This document shows positions 1-12,079 of a DNA stretch of 64,000 bases, in pieces (within the stretch, counting starts at the first letter, position 1; each line of letters opens with the position of its first letter). The notes beneath the pieces are model-generated. The model made no database searches. It saw nothing but the letters and a program-made list of their open reading frames with translations, and was not told the origin of the DNA. The stretch lies in contig NW_026947509.1 in the NCBI RefSeq assembly GCF_034190915.1, positions 30,140,767 to 30,204,766 of the forward strand, written 5' to 3'. This DNA is from Cavia porcellus (lineage: Eukaryota > Chordata > Mammalia > Rodentia > Caviidae). Made by a program: the position numbers and the translations under genes.

Positions 1-3000
1 GGCCTTTCCAGCCTGTGGGCATCAGACTCTTGATGCTATGGGATTTGGATGCCAACCCCAGGGCCCCAGGGCTTCCAGATCCTAGCAGCCTGTGGGGAGC
101 TGGGCCTCGCTCAAAAGACGAGACCTCGAAGACCAGACAGTGCGACCTGCCTAAAACAATAAGGTGAATCATGAAGTGAATAGCAAAATAATCCCCGGAT
201 GTGCAGGTCAGCTTTCAGGGTGAGGGAATATTTTCGTTTTCTTATTGTAAAAGCACTAATTAAAAGCTATCCACACAGTACCATAAAAATCTATCTCACT
301 AAGAATGTTGCTCTATAAAAATAGCACAAACTGGGCTTTAGCAGAGAACCTGCCCATTTTAAGGGTATTTGTGTAAAACAGGCTCAATTTTTGGTGGGAA
401 AGGAATTTCAAGCATTTAAAGACTGGTTATGATCTCATTTATTTACTGGAAATGTTTTAAACTTTCTATCATATGTGAAATACCACGTGCACATGTAAAG
501 TATAATTGTTTTACCAAATTTTTAATATTAATCTTCTGAATGGAATTCAAATGCAATAGCTGCAAATGGAAAAAAAGAACATATGCAAACAACATTAGAA
601 ATGAAAAGAGAAAAATAACAATTTAAATTTCACACAATTCCATGCAAATTATTTGGGGTTCATGTGAAGTTTTGATCAGAGGCATTTTTTGGGTTTCAGA
701 TAGACATATTTATAAGAGTATTGATAAGTTTACTGTGAAATAGTTACTTTCTAGAGTGATTTTTATTATGCCAAATATAAAATCTTGTTCAGGTCTTTGT
801 ATATAAAACTACTTTTTTATGTATTAGAACTGAGTGTTTTCCTCCCTTTCATTTTCATTTTACTGAGATGATTTTTATCAAGAATTTCTTTTTATTTGGA
901 AGAGCCTTTAATGAAATATCAGAATCCTCATTAGTGTAATCTCAATTGTTATGTTTCCTGCCATTAAAGTTTCCCTTTGTGGCCAATATTCATTATTCCT
1001 ATCAGTGCGCTTGTTTTATCAAATTTAGAACAACTAAAGTCAGGAGGGAAGATTTCCTTCTTGTAAAGTTTCCACCAATAACAACTTTTATACTCTGTGG
1101 ACTGAGTTCTTGTCAGTTTAGTTTTGGGCCGATTTTCTCCCTGTAGATATTATTGACGGAGAAGGCTGCATAAGGCTTCTGTGATTGGATGACCTTAGAC
1201 AACCTTTTGAGCAAGTTCTCAAGGGATCGAGGAGGATAAAACAGGGAAGATGGGTACAGGCAGAAGAGAGAAGGAGGGAGAGGGGGAGACCACTAGTGAG
1301 GCTGGAAGAAAACAGATGAGTCGTTAGGGTTAGGCGCAGCAGAGAGCAGGTTCCAACACTGGCTTTCCAGGATGGCCATCCGCACACTGAGACACACGTT
1401 CTCGCCTGGACAGCTGCTATTGTGCCTTCTCCTGGTTTTCCGTCTGTCTTCTCGGACACTTCTCACTTGGCTGTGGACTCAGCTCCTGCCTAGAATTTTC
1501 ACATTATGGCTCCTAATGCTTGGTCTCTGAGAATATTCACCTCACGATGGTTGAGCTCATTCACACCCACAGCTGTGTGCGGTGTTTCTTGTGACACCAA
1601 TGGGTTGACGACTTCTCGGGCTGACTCAGGGTGTGGAAAACTGCTGACCTGAGGAGCTGGGATGACTTGAAGACAAGACATTCTCCTAGCTCCAGCAGAG
1701 GTGAGCCTCGCTGGCAACACAAGGAGAAACACCCTGGGAACCGTGTGACAAAGGTAACAGTTTGACGTAATCGTCACCATGCCTTTCTGAACTGAAATGT
1801 ACCCATGTTCAGTGGGACACACGCCTCTGCTTGTTTCTCAGGAAAACTGGGAGATGAAGGCAGGTGGCATGAAGCCTCCCCACTCCGATGCTCCTGTCTT
1901 CATTTGTCTCTCTGTCAAGGTCTGCTGGCCCAAACCCAGTGATCGTGAATCAGCGAACTGACCTTGCGGGGCCCATCCAGGCCAGTGTCCCCAGGTCCTT
2001 TTGTCTCTCACATGGGCTCTTGTGACAGTACCCTCATGTCCCCACCTGCCTCTGTTTTCATTCCCTACCCTCCTCACTCCCCGCGGTTGAGTCTTTCCAT
2101 AGGGAAGCAAAGCGATCTTCCCAAAAGTTCCCTTGGGGGTCTTCAGTTTTATGTTTATTGAAGAAAACATTTGAAGAGATACATTTGAAGAAAAGATTAA
2201 AGAAATGGACAGACATTTTCCAAACTGAGATCCAAGAAGCTCAATAAACTCACGCACAAGGTGTGAAGTGAAACCTTTCAAAACTATCAGGGTCAGATTG
2301 CTTGAATCCAGTGGTTTTAAATGTTGGAAAATCATCAGAATTAGGATTGTATTTCATTTTTTCTTCTTTTTCCCAGGATCTAAATGAAAATTTATTCAAC
2401 ATAAAGAGCACCTTTGCCCTCTAATATTGTGTGTAAATGGTTCCTAAATAAGTGATGAGATGCCCGGAACAGAGGGCAGCATGTGGCCCCCTCCAGAAGT
2501 GCCAGAAATCCTGCAGGAGAGACTCAGGCTGTTCACTTCTGTGGTCACTCACCCACCCCTGCAGCACAAACAGTTGACAGGCACTTTGGTCTTCATTTTC
2601 TGGTAGTGAAAGCGGCACACACAGGAGCATCAATATGTGATCTGAGGCTGACCGCTTTAAGCATCAGTGTTATGTTATACATCAAAATAACTCCATAGCG
2701 GGGAACTGTGGCTGTTTCTATTCCACAGATTTTTTTTTTAAATTCAACTTTGGTAAGTTTATTAGAATTGTAGAAGAGAACATCTCTGAGACATCAACAT
2801 TTGCACGAAAGCCCAGGTGTGTCTAGTTTTAGAATCTCAGCTCTGGGCCAAAAGTCAGTTGGCACTGGATTCAACCCCAGACAAGTCTTCTGGCGCCACT
2901 TTGGCTCATATTTAGACTTCTCTCCAATGGATGGGATGTCCCTGAGCTGGACTATTTGGTTAAATTGCATGTGGGTAGCAAAATCTTAATAGCAAACATC

Positions 3001-4165
3001 TGAGTTCAGCACCTGAAGAGAAAGGCTCATGGTTCCCCAGATGAGCTCCAGTGCAACGGCCCTTTGGGGCTCTTTCTCCATTTCCTTTCCTTACATTTCA
3101 TTCTTTATTTTATGAGTCTCCTGTGTGAAATGTTGGATCAATTCCTCTCCTCTCTTGGACTGAGCATCAGGCCGTTCTTGAGGAGTGGCCAATTTATTTC
3201 CTGACTGGAAGCAAGGATGTCTTTTTGTCCTCTTTCATTTCCTGCTTTAAGTTCTCCTCAGACACAAAGCTAATCTGTGTGTTCACACAAGCTCTTCTGG
3301 AAGAGAGGACTGGCCCAGCTGGGAAGCTCTAGGTAGGAAGTCTGTCTTTCCCTGCTGGACAGCCCAAAGCAGCCCCTCAGTGGGGAGCAGGCCTTGGGCT
3401 TTGCCAGTAAGAACCACTCCCACCCTTCCCAGCATTCCCACAGCAGCCATCAGGGCTTCCTTGTGAGCCTGACTGATCAACACCTGGTCTCAGAGACTGC
3501 AAATGTCCCAGGTTCGTTCATGTTCCCTGAGCAAATGTGTCATTATCAGTTTCAGCTTTCAGCTGGTTGGAGGAGCTGTCAGCACTGAATTGCACCCATG
3601 CCCTACCCTGGAGGAGAGCCTTCTCTGCACGTTTTTGACCCTGAAAGGTGAGGGAGTCAGAGGGGACTCTCATGTCTTCATCCTGAGCCTTGGTGCATTC
3701 TGGAATGTTGACCTTGACCTCTTAAGGGCAGGGAGCCTCACGGTTCCCAGCAGCCTGGCCCCAGAGCATGGAGTGGGGCTGATGGGTTAGGGGAACTGAA
3801 CTCCTGGCCCCCAGGAATCCATGCAGGAAACACATAAGAGGCTGATGGGAAGTAACCTCTCCTTAGAACAGCAAAATGTGTGCAAGAATGGTAGAGACTC
3901 TGCAGGCTTCACTCCTCTCACAGGTGAGAGGAAAAACCATTCAGAATTCTTCATTGGAAAGTTAATGCCTGAATCCAGATGGAATAGAGTTTTTGAGATG
4001 GACAGACCCTAATACTGCAGCCACAGGAACAGAATTCCGTGGATATTCTTGGAAAACCCTGGATATATAAGTGGGGTGGCCGGGAGGAAAGACAGTGGGG
4101 TACTTTGAAGGAGGTGGATTTCTTTAGTCATTCATCTATGTCACTGACAGCAGCCAGGCTTGACT
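1..4165. other. Unrecognised intergenic or intronic DNA
   Basis: No gene, SINE, LINE or LTR is recognisable here. The first 1.1 kb is clearly AT-rich, and base composition becomes more balanced from about 1.2 kb. All open frames are short (under about 170 codons), overlap on both strands and show no recognisable protein motif. Conserved noncoding sequence could be present, but that cannot be judged from one genome. Confidence 0.6.
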
Positions 4166-4243
4166 AGTGCATGCTGGGAAATAGCTAGGGCAGTGCATGC
4201 TGGGAAATGCCAAAGGTAGAGCATACTGGGAAATAGCTAGGCT
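4166..4243. repeat. Three-unit 26-bp tandem repeat
   Basis: Three consecutive 26-base units start at 4166, 4192 and 4218. Each contains the core GCATGCTGGGAAAT or a one-base variant of it. Units 1 and 3 share AATAGCTAGG after the core, whereas unit 2 reads AATGCCAAAGG. The array is short and internally diverged, so it is a small local minisatellite. No function is implied. Confidence 0.9.
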
Positions 4244-4499
4244 AGAATCTACACAAATCCAGTTCATTTAACACTTATGAATTATTCCTTTTGTTAAAAA
4301 AATTATTATGCCTTTGGCTAAATTGCAAAAGAGGGCAAGTTTGTGTACTTGAGGGACTCTGGAAGATATCCCTTAGAGCATGGAGTGGCTTTCCAGTGGC
4401 TTTGCTCTGAGGGCCACTTCACACCTGAGTACACAGCATCTCCAGACTTCTGCTGCAGGTGAGTTCTCAGTGCCTCCATCTTGATTTATTTACTTGGAC

Positions 4500-4720
4500 C
4501 TTAATCATTTCCATAGCCAGATGCTACTCTAAGTGCTTTCAAATATTAGTTGAAAACCTATAACTATTGTCAGTGTTTTATTGATGAGGAAACTGAGGCC
4601 CAGTGTGGTTAGTTGGTTTCCCCAAAACACAGAACCAGTGGGTAGGAGGTTAGTGTTAAAGCCCAGACCCTCCCTCTCACTGCCAGGCCAGAGCCTTCTG
4701 CATCCGATTGTAACTGCCTC
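4500..4720 (-). repeat. MIR SINE (antisense)
   Basis: The stretch around 4588 reads GATGAGGAAACTGAGGCCCA, the hallmark antisense core of the ancient mammalian tRNA-derived MIR. It is preceded by the usual run on variable-length shared positions (AAGTGCTTTCAAATATTAG) and followed by a degraded segment ending in CCAGAGCC. MIRs predate the placental radiation, so this copy is a fixed fossil. It is heavily diverged and gives no age information beyond being old. Confidence 0.8.
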
Positions 4721-5002
4721 TGCCCTCAGGGTACTTCTACTCACTTCTCCCACATCTGCCAGCAGGAAGCTATTTCTGTTCTCCCTCACAGATAGCCAGG
4801 GTGGTCCTTTTGGGTTTATTTTCAGGCAGATCAGTCAGAATAAGCCAGGTTATCCAAAGTAACAAGTTTAAACTCCCAGTGAATCATCATTAAAGAACCA
4901 GTTAACAAACTGGACTACTAATTACTAATTCAAAATACTACCACTGGGGCATTGCTAGTTTTGGGTAGGATATAGCAGAAATTCAATCCTCAGCTTGGCC
5001 CT

Positions 5003-5419
5003 TGTTATAGCCTGGGTCTAGATACCCCCAAAGCTTCATGCAACCATAAACAGGCTTTAGTGTGTGATGCTAGGATTAAGGGGCTGTGGTTACTTAAACA
5101 GTCCACTGACTGGTTTGGGTGTGGATAATGGGCAAGCCCACCCTGGGTATGGGTCGCAGCCAGCACCAAGGGGTGGGCAGCCTGGATGGATATAGAAGGA
5201 CAGAAAGAAGGCAGGTTGGCTGCTGCTTCTTTTCTACCCTCTGCTTTGCAGCCTTCTGCCCACCATGATCTGTTTCTTGTCTGTGATTCCCCTCAGCCAC
5301 ACCAACTGGCTTTGGACCCAGCCAGTCATGAACTGAAACCTCCATAAACTGTGGGCTATAATAACCTTCCTCTTTTAACTTTGGGTTTTGTCTCAGCATT
5401 GAGAAAAGTAACTGAGAAA
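5003..5419 (+). mobile_element. MaLR (ERVL-type) solo LTR
   Basis: The element opens with TGTTATAGCCTGGGTCTAGA, the usual start of mammalian apparent LTR retrotransposons. It has the family's U3/R layout and ends in a segment like AGCATTGAGAAAAGTAACTGAGA. The 3' half contains the typical GAACTGAAACCTCCATAAACTGTG-like stretch near the polyadenylation region. The flanks GGCCCT and GGCCCC suggest a slightly decayed 5-bp target duplication. No internal gag-pol sequence flanks it, so it is a solo LTR. Confidence 0.75.
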
Positions 5420-8400
5420 GGCCCCATGGCCCCCATGGCCCACCTCAGCCTCCTACCAGTGTTCATCAGCCAACTGCCAAGGAACAAGGAGGCCAGCATG
5501 CCATGGAGTAACCCTGGGAGAAGCCCTCAGCCCATGGTAAGGCCCCAGACCCAGACTCCTCCTTCTCTGACTTTACAGTTTCCTGGTGGCATCCAGCTCC
5601 ATTGCCTACTGCAGACGCTTGCTTGTTAATAGTCCACACCAGCAATGGCGAAGATTTTGAGTTTTCAATGATACAAACATCCTAATGTGGCCACAGTTGG
5701 CCCTATATTTGCTTATTTCCCCATCTCCAGCAGAGTTTAGTCTCCTGCCCCATTGCATGGCCTTCTGGACTTCACGAGCCCACATTGGTAGGGCTGGAAC
5801 CTTGCCCTACAGATCATTCTGGATGCTCAAGCTTCCTGTCCAGCTCATACATTGCTATGATCATTGCACAGAGGGGGACCTCACTGCTGACCTCAGGACA
5901 CTTTCCCTTGGAAACCATTTGTACCTGCACACGTGGTTCTCAAGGAACTGATCCTGGATTACTTCTTAGAAATTGGCAATGAGCTTTTCCACATCATTCA
6001 GACTTTCCCTTCACATGGGTAAATAAACAAATTATTAATTAAATAAGCCACCCATACCCCAGCTTTCCCTTCTCTCTCTCCTTGTAGTGCCCAGTCCACA
6101 GCTTGGCGGAGGTAATATTCCCTGGATGGAGGAGAAAATTATCCAGAAGTTGGGTGTAGGCATAGCAGGCACCACAAAATTGCAGGGCACAGAGCAGTGG
6201 TTTGGGATCTGGGATTTTCTTGTCGCACAAATTGAGATTTGTGATTTTTCTCTTTTTGGGAAAAAAATCATCATAAAACACTAATAACCGTAAAGAGCAT
6301 TATAATTTTGTGTTACATTCCTCAGCTTGGAGAGGGACTCAGTTGCTACTCCTCTAACCTGGTCTCAGGAAAGCTGGTGATTTGCAGGAGGTTGGCCAGG
6401 CTGCGGTCAGCCCCCATGTCCCACCCATGCTGCTAACCCTTCCCAGCTTCCAGGCTTCTCCTTCAATGCTCAGGAGGGCTGGGCAGAGCGACCATGGCAA
6501 TCTCCCCACTCATCCCTGATAACTGCTGGTGACTGAGCTCAGGCAGAGTCGGCTGGGTTGCCCTGGGTCTTCTCATCCAAGCAGCACCCAGGACCAACTA
6601 TACAGCCCAGGCAGTGGAGACCAGGTGTGTGGTGGGGTCCAGAGACCGGAGCCCTCTGCCCCGTGCCTTGTGTATTCTAACAGCTCTCGCTAAGAGCTCC
6701 ATTGCATCCAGCACTACTGAATCTGCCCAGCCCACTGCAAACTTCCAGTGTCATCAGGAACATCAGACAGAGCCACGACATAATGTGTTCCTCCTCTGAA
6801 GGTCAGAGGGTCACCCCTACCCACGCTTTGATGCTCCCCAGTGTTCACTGCAAGATGATCCAAGAGAGTATTTTTCAGAAGAAGCCAGTTGTTCTGTAGA
6901 TGTTTCAAAATTTGAAGATTTTATTTTTATGACTTAGGTAGATTTAAAAAAATAGCCTGCTTGTAAGGTTTTGCTATTCCTCCCATCAAAGGTAAACTCT
7001 GTTTCTTTGCCCTTGAAGCTGGGCTGGTCATGCAATGTGTTCCAGGCCGATGGGTCACTAGCAATCTGGACAGAGGTAGAAGATGCAGAGTCCATGTCCC
7101 TCCAGGTTTGCTGCCTTTGGAACTTGGATCCTGCAAGAGAATGATGGGGATGGTTGGCAAGGTGCTGGACAGATGCCACCCCAGCCAACCTGGGACCCAC
7201 TGGCGCCCTCACCTGTCAGCACATCAGAGCCAGCTGAGACAAGGCGAGGGTCCAACCATTGGACCCAAATCACCAATCCACAGAATTCTGAATGAATAAG
7301 CAAGGCCTGCTTTAACACACTAAGATTTGGGGGTGGTTTGCTACTCAGTAAAACCCCAGATGATGAAGACAGGCAGGAGGAAATTGCTGTAAGTCTGTCT
7401 TGGCCCACACACATGAAAGCTGTATGTGGATACCGTCATGTGATCTCTGTGCTCCCATCTGAGGGTGTGCTTGTGATCTCAGTTGTATGCAATTTACCTA
7501 CAAAGCAGTGAGAAAGGAATAAAGAGTGTGTTTGGTGCAAGTGAAGCTAAATGAGGCGCCACCTTCATATAGTGAGAAGCTGGCGAACTCGGGAGAATCA
7601 CAGAGGAGATAGGGTCATAACCAGGTGTGACTTTCTTTACAGCAAAATATATCACACGAATATATAACTTGATGTAGCTTTAGAGTGACACTCGAGCCTT
7701 TAAGTGCAGACTGAAGATCACTGCTCCATTGTGCAGATAAACTCAGGAAGCTAGAGAAGCCAAGAGGCCTCGGAACGGGATGTGACCAGGAATCTGGCAG
7801 GTCCACCTCCTGTCCACCTTGGGAGTCTCTTGGTTTCTCAATGGCCTGTGTAGACTGAGATGCAAAATCTGCTGTGTCCAGTTACTCATTAGCTGCTGAT
7901 GAGAAAATGTGGAACAGACTGCGGGGGGACTGGTTCTCCAGTGTCTGCCAGATTCAACCCAGCTTGTGCCGCTCCCTCTACCTCACAGGGGACCACGACC
8001 CCTGAAATCCCTCCTTCAAAGTTCTCCCTGTCACTCCTGGGTGCTTATTCCAGATCCCCGTAGTCCACCTGTGTCCTGTGGGCTCTGCCACTTCTGTTGT
8101 GTGTCTCTAAAGTAGTTGGGGTCCTGGTCAGGCCCCTGGTACTGCTTCCTCTTGAAGACAAGCTGTGCCCTTTGGACAGTACTCCAGCCATCACTGTGGC
8201 CCTGATTGGATCTCAGGCAGTGCTCTGGTGGCCTCTGGTCTGTGTCTTGCTGACAGTTCCATCTGCTGGGCCATGGCCTCTTCCTTTCCCTGGGTGCTGT
8301 CGACCTCAGATCTGCCACTGTCCACACCCTGAGCAAGGGGCCACATTGCCTGTGAGTCAAGTTCATGTCTCATATTTTTGCCAGTATATTGATTTTTTAC

Positions 8401-8784
8401 AGCATGCTTCAGATTACCCTACGTGGGGGCTCCCAAAATCATGGGTGTGAAACTTAGATGTCCACAAATTAACCATTGCTCAAAAGAGTCTAGCCCACTC
8501 CTCCCAGAGTGGTCCACTCTAGTGAACACTCTAGTGTTCACCTGAGACCTGGACTTGACCTCTCCTGTATCCAGTGGGTAGCTGTGCACCCTGGGGCATC
8601 TTACCTCCCTTGGACCCTGCCACCAACCAGCTCATCAGAGGCAGGGCCCACAGGAATGACCACATCAATCCAGACACTTTGGGTGTTAAAGAGGATGTTG
8701 TTAAAAGCATGTTGTGACAGCAGGTATGAATGGAGAACAAAGCTACCTGAGTGTGCAGTGTCATTGTCCTCGTTGGGAGGGATG
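5420..8784. other. Unrecognised DNA without a gene
   Basis: No repeat or gene is recognised over this stretch. Open frames of 60 to 118 codons occur on both strands and overlap each other out of frame, which is what chance gives in DNA of balanced composition. No splice-site-bounded frame stands out. Confidence 0.55.
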
Positions 8785-9186
8785 CAGGGGTCACTTCCTC
8801 ACTGCTGACATGGAACATCCAGCATCCACAGTTTAAAGGAGGAAAGGTTCATTTAGGCTCACGGTTTTGCAGGTTTCAGTCCCTAGTTGGCTCCAAGACA
8901 GAAATGTCATGGGGGGGGAAGGGCACAGCAGAGGAAGCTGTTCATGGCCAGGGAGCAGACACCATTAGGGTGGAGGATGGGGCGGGAGATACAGATTTCC
9001 AGGCCATGCCTCCAGGGGCCCAAAGCTTCCAACCAGGCCCCTCCTCCAAGTGCACATTCCACTGTCAACTCAATGCTGGACAGACACAGTGATGAGTGTG
9101 GTGTCCGCATGATCCAGTTACCTTCCAAGACTTCGCCTCTGCCCACAGGAAGCTTCGGGGGAACATTCTAGATCTAACCCACAACA
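8785..9186 (-). mobile_element. MaLR LTR, antisense
   Basis: Read on the plus strand it follows the antisense MaLR order seen elsewhere in the window. First comes a CACTTCCTCACTGCTGAC start, then GTTCATTTAGGCTCACGGTT, then the TTTCAGTCCCTAGTTGGCTC block, then a cytosine-rich CCTCCTCCAAGTG stretch, ending in ACAACA near 9186. The shared order of these blocks with the copies at 12080, 25034 and 27025 supports the call. Ends are approximate. Confidence 0.7.
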
Positions 9187-10279
9187 GGATGACACTTGTT
9201 ATTTTTTAACCGAGGTAAAGTGTGTACTCAGTGAAATGCATGTAGCTTCAGTGTACAAATCAGTGACTCTTAACAAACCTGAGTGCCTCTTAAGACCTGA
9301 CATCCCATCGGGACAGGGCCATCTCCACCCACACCACCAGGAATCTTCTGCGTGGTCTATCCGCCCCGTCTCGACCCCAGCACAACCACAGTGCTGCATT
9401 CTGTCAGCACGGGATTGGTTTTTTTTTTTTTTTAATTCAATCAGCACAGGTAGGATGAATTTAAATGCTCAAGAAATTTTTAGATCTTTGTTTTCATCCA
9501 TCTCTAATTCAATTCTGTTGTCATCACAAAACAGATCATACCCATTGTTACACTTCTGAAATGTGTTTTCATTTATCTTATGGAGCAGTGCGAGGCATTT
9601 CAGGGCAAACCCCCAGCACACCGGATACAGTCAGGTTGTTTGATGCTGCTTCTCAAACAGTACGCATCCTTGTCAGTGCTGGGTCTAATTTTCCCATCCT
9701 ATCCAGTTAAGATAACAGCTCTCCCATCCATAGGAGAACAGCTTTTCTGAAGTCAAGGTCTCCAAGTGAGTCACTGTGCTTACTTTACTTATCTCAGGCT
9801 GGGGGACCGTGCCAGCTGCTCCTCATATCTCTGTCGGGAATGTACACAGAGACGGCCAGTGTGCAGAGCTCCCAAGCACTGGCCCAGCTGTTTACACAAG
9901 CAGGCCTGTGAAGTGACCTTTGCTGCCTTCTTCCCAGAAACTGTCACTAGGGTGATTTATACAGCTCTGCAGCCAGGTGGGAACCAGCACAAAACCCTGT
10001 GGAGCAAGTACTTGGGGATGTCCTTGCCTCTCCTCCATGATGCAGGGCCCCAGCGTTGTCACTGAGCTGGTGGGTGTGGCTCAGGGTAGGAATCACCACG
10101 AGTGGCTTTGTGCACCTCCTCACATCTTATGTCTGTGGACAGACTCGAAGCCTACTTGACCAGCTGTATGTAGAACCAAGCTGAGGATGCCAGCCTCAGC
10201 TGCCTGGTGAGCAGGAAGGCCATGAGGAGGACAAAAGGAGGGGACACTGGCCCATAGACCACTGAGCTGTCTTTCTGTC
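9187..10279. other. Mostly unrecognised; possible old LINE tail
   Basis: The segment at about 9190-9410 (GAGGTAAAGTGTG then CAGTGACTCTTAACAAACC) resembles the antisense tail of old mammalian LINE-1 elements, but the match is weak. A 14-base T run lies at 9420-9433. The rest to 10279 shows nothing recognisable. Confidence 0.35.
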
Positions 10280-10714
10280 TTAGCTCAGATTTATAAGGCA
10301 TAGTCACAAAATAGGGTGGAGGTTTAAATTTTTGAGAATTTATTACAGGAAGATTGCCACGAATCTTCCTCCAAATACTCTCCTACTTCAAATACGCTTA
10401 TCCTATCATCCTTGCCACTTTCTGCAGCAGTTCGGGATGTCCTTTTTCATGAGTGTCTTTAGTTGCCTTGTTCCGGGTGACTTGATGTCCCACCTGACAT
10501 TTCTCTCTCATGGTCATTTTGACCAGAAGTTGCAGGGTGCTAGATCTGGGGAGTAAGGTGGATGAGGACAAAAGCCTGTCTTTCTGTTGAATGTCGTTCC
10601 ACAGCAGCATTCACCATCTTTAATCACACCTCATTTGCACACCCAGGAAAGAGCACTTCCAGAACGACTTCAGAAAGTGGCAAGAATGACGGACAAGTGT
10701 GCTCAAAGCAAGGA

Positions 10715-10725
10715 GTTGCATTTTG
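10715..10725. repeat. Left target duplication of ID insertion
   Basis: GTTGCATTTTG occurs here and again at 10874-10884, bracketing the ID SINE and the TG microsatellite. It is an 11-base perfect direct repeat, typical of LINE-1-driven retroposition. Confidence 0.85.
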
Positions 10726-10830
10726 TTTTGTTTGTCTTTTTCCTTTTTATCGGTACCAGGGATCGAACTCATGACTGCCTGCTTGCAAGGCAGGCACTTA
10801 TGCCGCTGAGCTAAATCCCCAGCCCCTTCC
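10726..10830 (-). mobile_element. ID SINE, antisense, inside mariner copy A
   Basis: The minus strand reads GGGGCTGGGGATTTAGCTCA, the 5' end and A box of the tRNA-derived ID family. It continues with a B box like GAGTTCGATCCCTGG. The T-rich stretch 10726-10749 on the plus strand is its A-rich tail. An 11-base perfect target duplication flanks the unit. It inserted after the mariner element, since mariner sequence lies on both sides. Confidence 0.93.
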
Positions 10831-10831
10831 G

Positions 10832-10833
<2 letters not shown>

Positions 10834-10875
<42 letters not shown>
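10834..10875. repeat. TG microsatellite, about 21 units
   Basis: An uninterrupted GT/TG run lies directly at the 5' head of the antisense ID SINE, yet inside that SINE's target duplication. The right copy of the duplication begins with the last G of the run. The array therefore came in with the insertion or grew from its junction. Confidence 0.97.
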
Positions 10876-10876
<1 letters not shown>

Positions 10877-10959
10877 GCATTTTGAGAATGATTAGTTGCA
10901 ATGTGTCTCTTACTATAATAAATTTTTAAAATTTTAACATTGACCATATTTTTTGATCA

Positions 10960-11519
10960 TATCTTATGTGCAACAAAAATGCCACAGGCAGAAGGTTTCA
11001 ACAAAAAGAAAAAAACTCCATTTCTCACATCTCTACTAGAAGACTGCACTCTCACAGCAGGGACATAACAGTAATAAACATTTACTTTCCTAACGACTGG
11101 CCATTAAAACATAAAAAGCAACGACCAACAGAACGGGAGGGAGAAGTAGACAGCTGGATAATAACAGCTGGAAACTTCAGCCCATCACTCTCGCTAACAA
11201 ATAGAGCAACGAGACAGAAGATAATTTAAAAATAGGACTTGACGGGCACAGTAAATCAGCTACATCTAACATTCTATCCAATGCTACGCATTCCTCTTAA
11301 GTGTACATGGGATAGTTTCCAGGATAGGCTGTACCTTCGGTCACAAATTAAATTGCAGTAGATTTTAAAAGATAGATGAATATAAAGTATCTCCTTTGAT
11401 CATAGCAAGTTGGAAATCAATGATAGAAGTAAAATTTACAAATCTATGAAAATCAAGTGACAAATTTTGTACAACCAAAGGATCAAAAAAAAAAAAAAAG
11501 AAATTAGAAAATATTTATG
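10960..11519 (+). pseudogene. LINE-1 ORF2 remnant, endonuclease end
   Basis: The frame from 10966 to 11229 contains INIYFPNDWPL followed by EREGEVDSWIITAGNFSP. This matches the region of LINE-1 ORF2 that ends the apurinic-type endonuclease (family pattern INIYAPN...GDFNTPL). Further similarity runs in broken frames to about 11515 and includes a CTTAAGTGTACATGGGATAG stretch at 11296. The conserved GDFN motif reads AGNF here, so a catalytic aspartate is lost, and stops interrupt the frame beyond 11229. It is a dead fragment lacking the reverse transcriptase part. The A-run at 11488 lies within it. Confidence 0.8.
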
Positions 11520-12079
11520 CTAATTAACCTATTCATCACCTGCTATTGTAAAATTCATTTTTATGTATTATAGTCACTTTGCTGGGTAATAGATTATCAG
11601 AAATTATTTCTTTTGTCTATTCCTAGTTGTTAGTTAAAAAAATTTTTGAAGAAGATCTGGTGTGAACGAAAACAGAATCACCACACCGAAATGTTTCAGA
11701 TACAGCAACACTGTTACTAAGGGAAATGTGCAGCTATAACTGCTACCACGACTTCTAGTTATGATCTGCATGGAATACCTTTTCCCACACTCTGTTTTCA
11801 AATTCCATCAATGCACATTTAAAATAATTATTGTTGAGGAAGGACTTCTCACATTTTGTTATGTTTCCTATATGCCTTATAGCATTTTTGTTCTTTATTG
11901 TATAATTGTCTTATTTTGCTTTTAATTGATTTTTCATAGTGAATGTTTAAATTATTTTCTCATTTCAGTTTTTGTATATTTCAAAGACATTTTCATGGTT
12001 ATGCTTTATAACTAAATGTTCCTAAAGCAACTTATGAGCTCAGAATCAGCTTTTGGAAAGTGATTGAATTGTGGGGAAA
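11520..12079. other. AT-rich unrecognised DNA
   Basis: The stretch is AT-rich and holds no recognisable gene. It may be further decayed LINE sequence, since LINE-1 lies directly upstream, but no specific block can be placed. Confidence 0.4.

Larger units (their letters stand above)
10280..10958 (-). mobile_element. Mariner-derived palindromic element, copy A
   Basis: The minus strand of 10500-10565 encodes a frameshifted remnant of the third catalytic region of a Tc1/mariner transposase (HPPYSPDLAPCNFW, close to the family's PYSPDLAP motif). Further along, the transposase C-terminus (FRKW block) is read on the minus strand at 10415-10455. The same C-terminal block then recurs on the plus strand at 10650-10690, so two 3' ends face each other. 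CCACTTTCTG (10415-10424) and CAGAAAGTGG (10671-10680) mark the arms. The right end, near TTTTTTGATCATA at about 10945, resembles the mariner inverted terminus. An ID SINE and a TG repeat interrupt the right arm. No open transposase frame remains. Confidence 0.8.
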
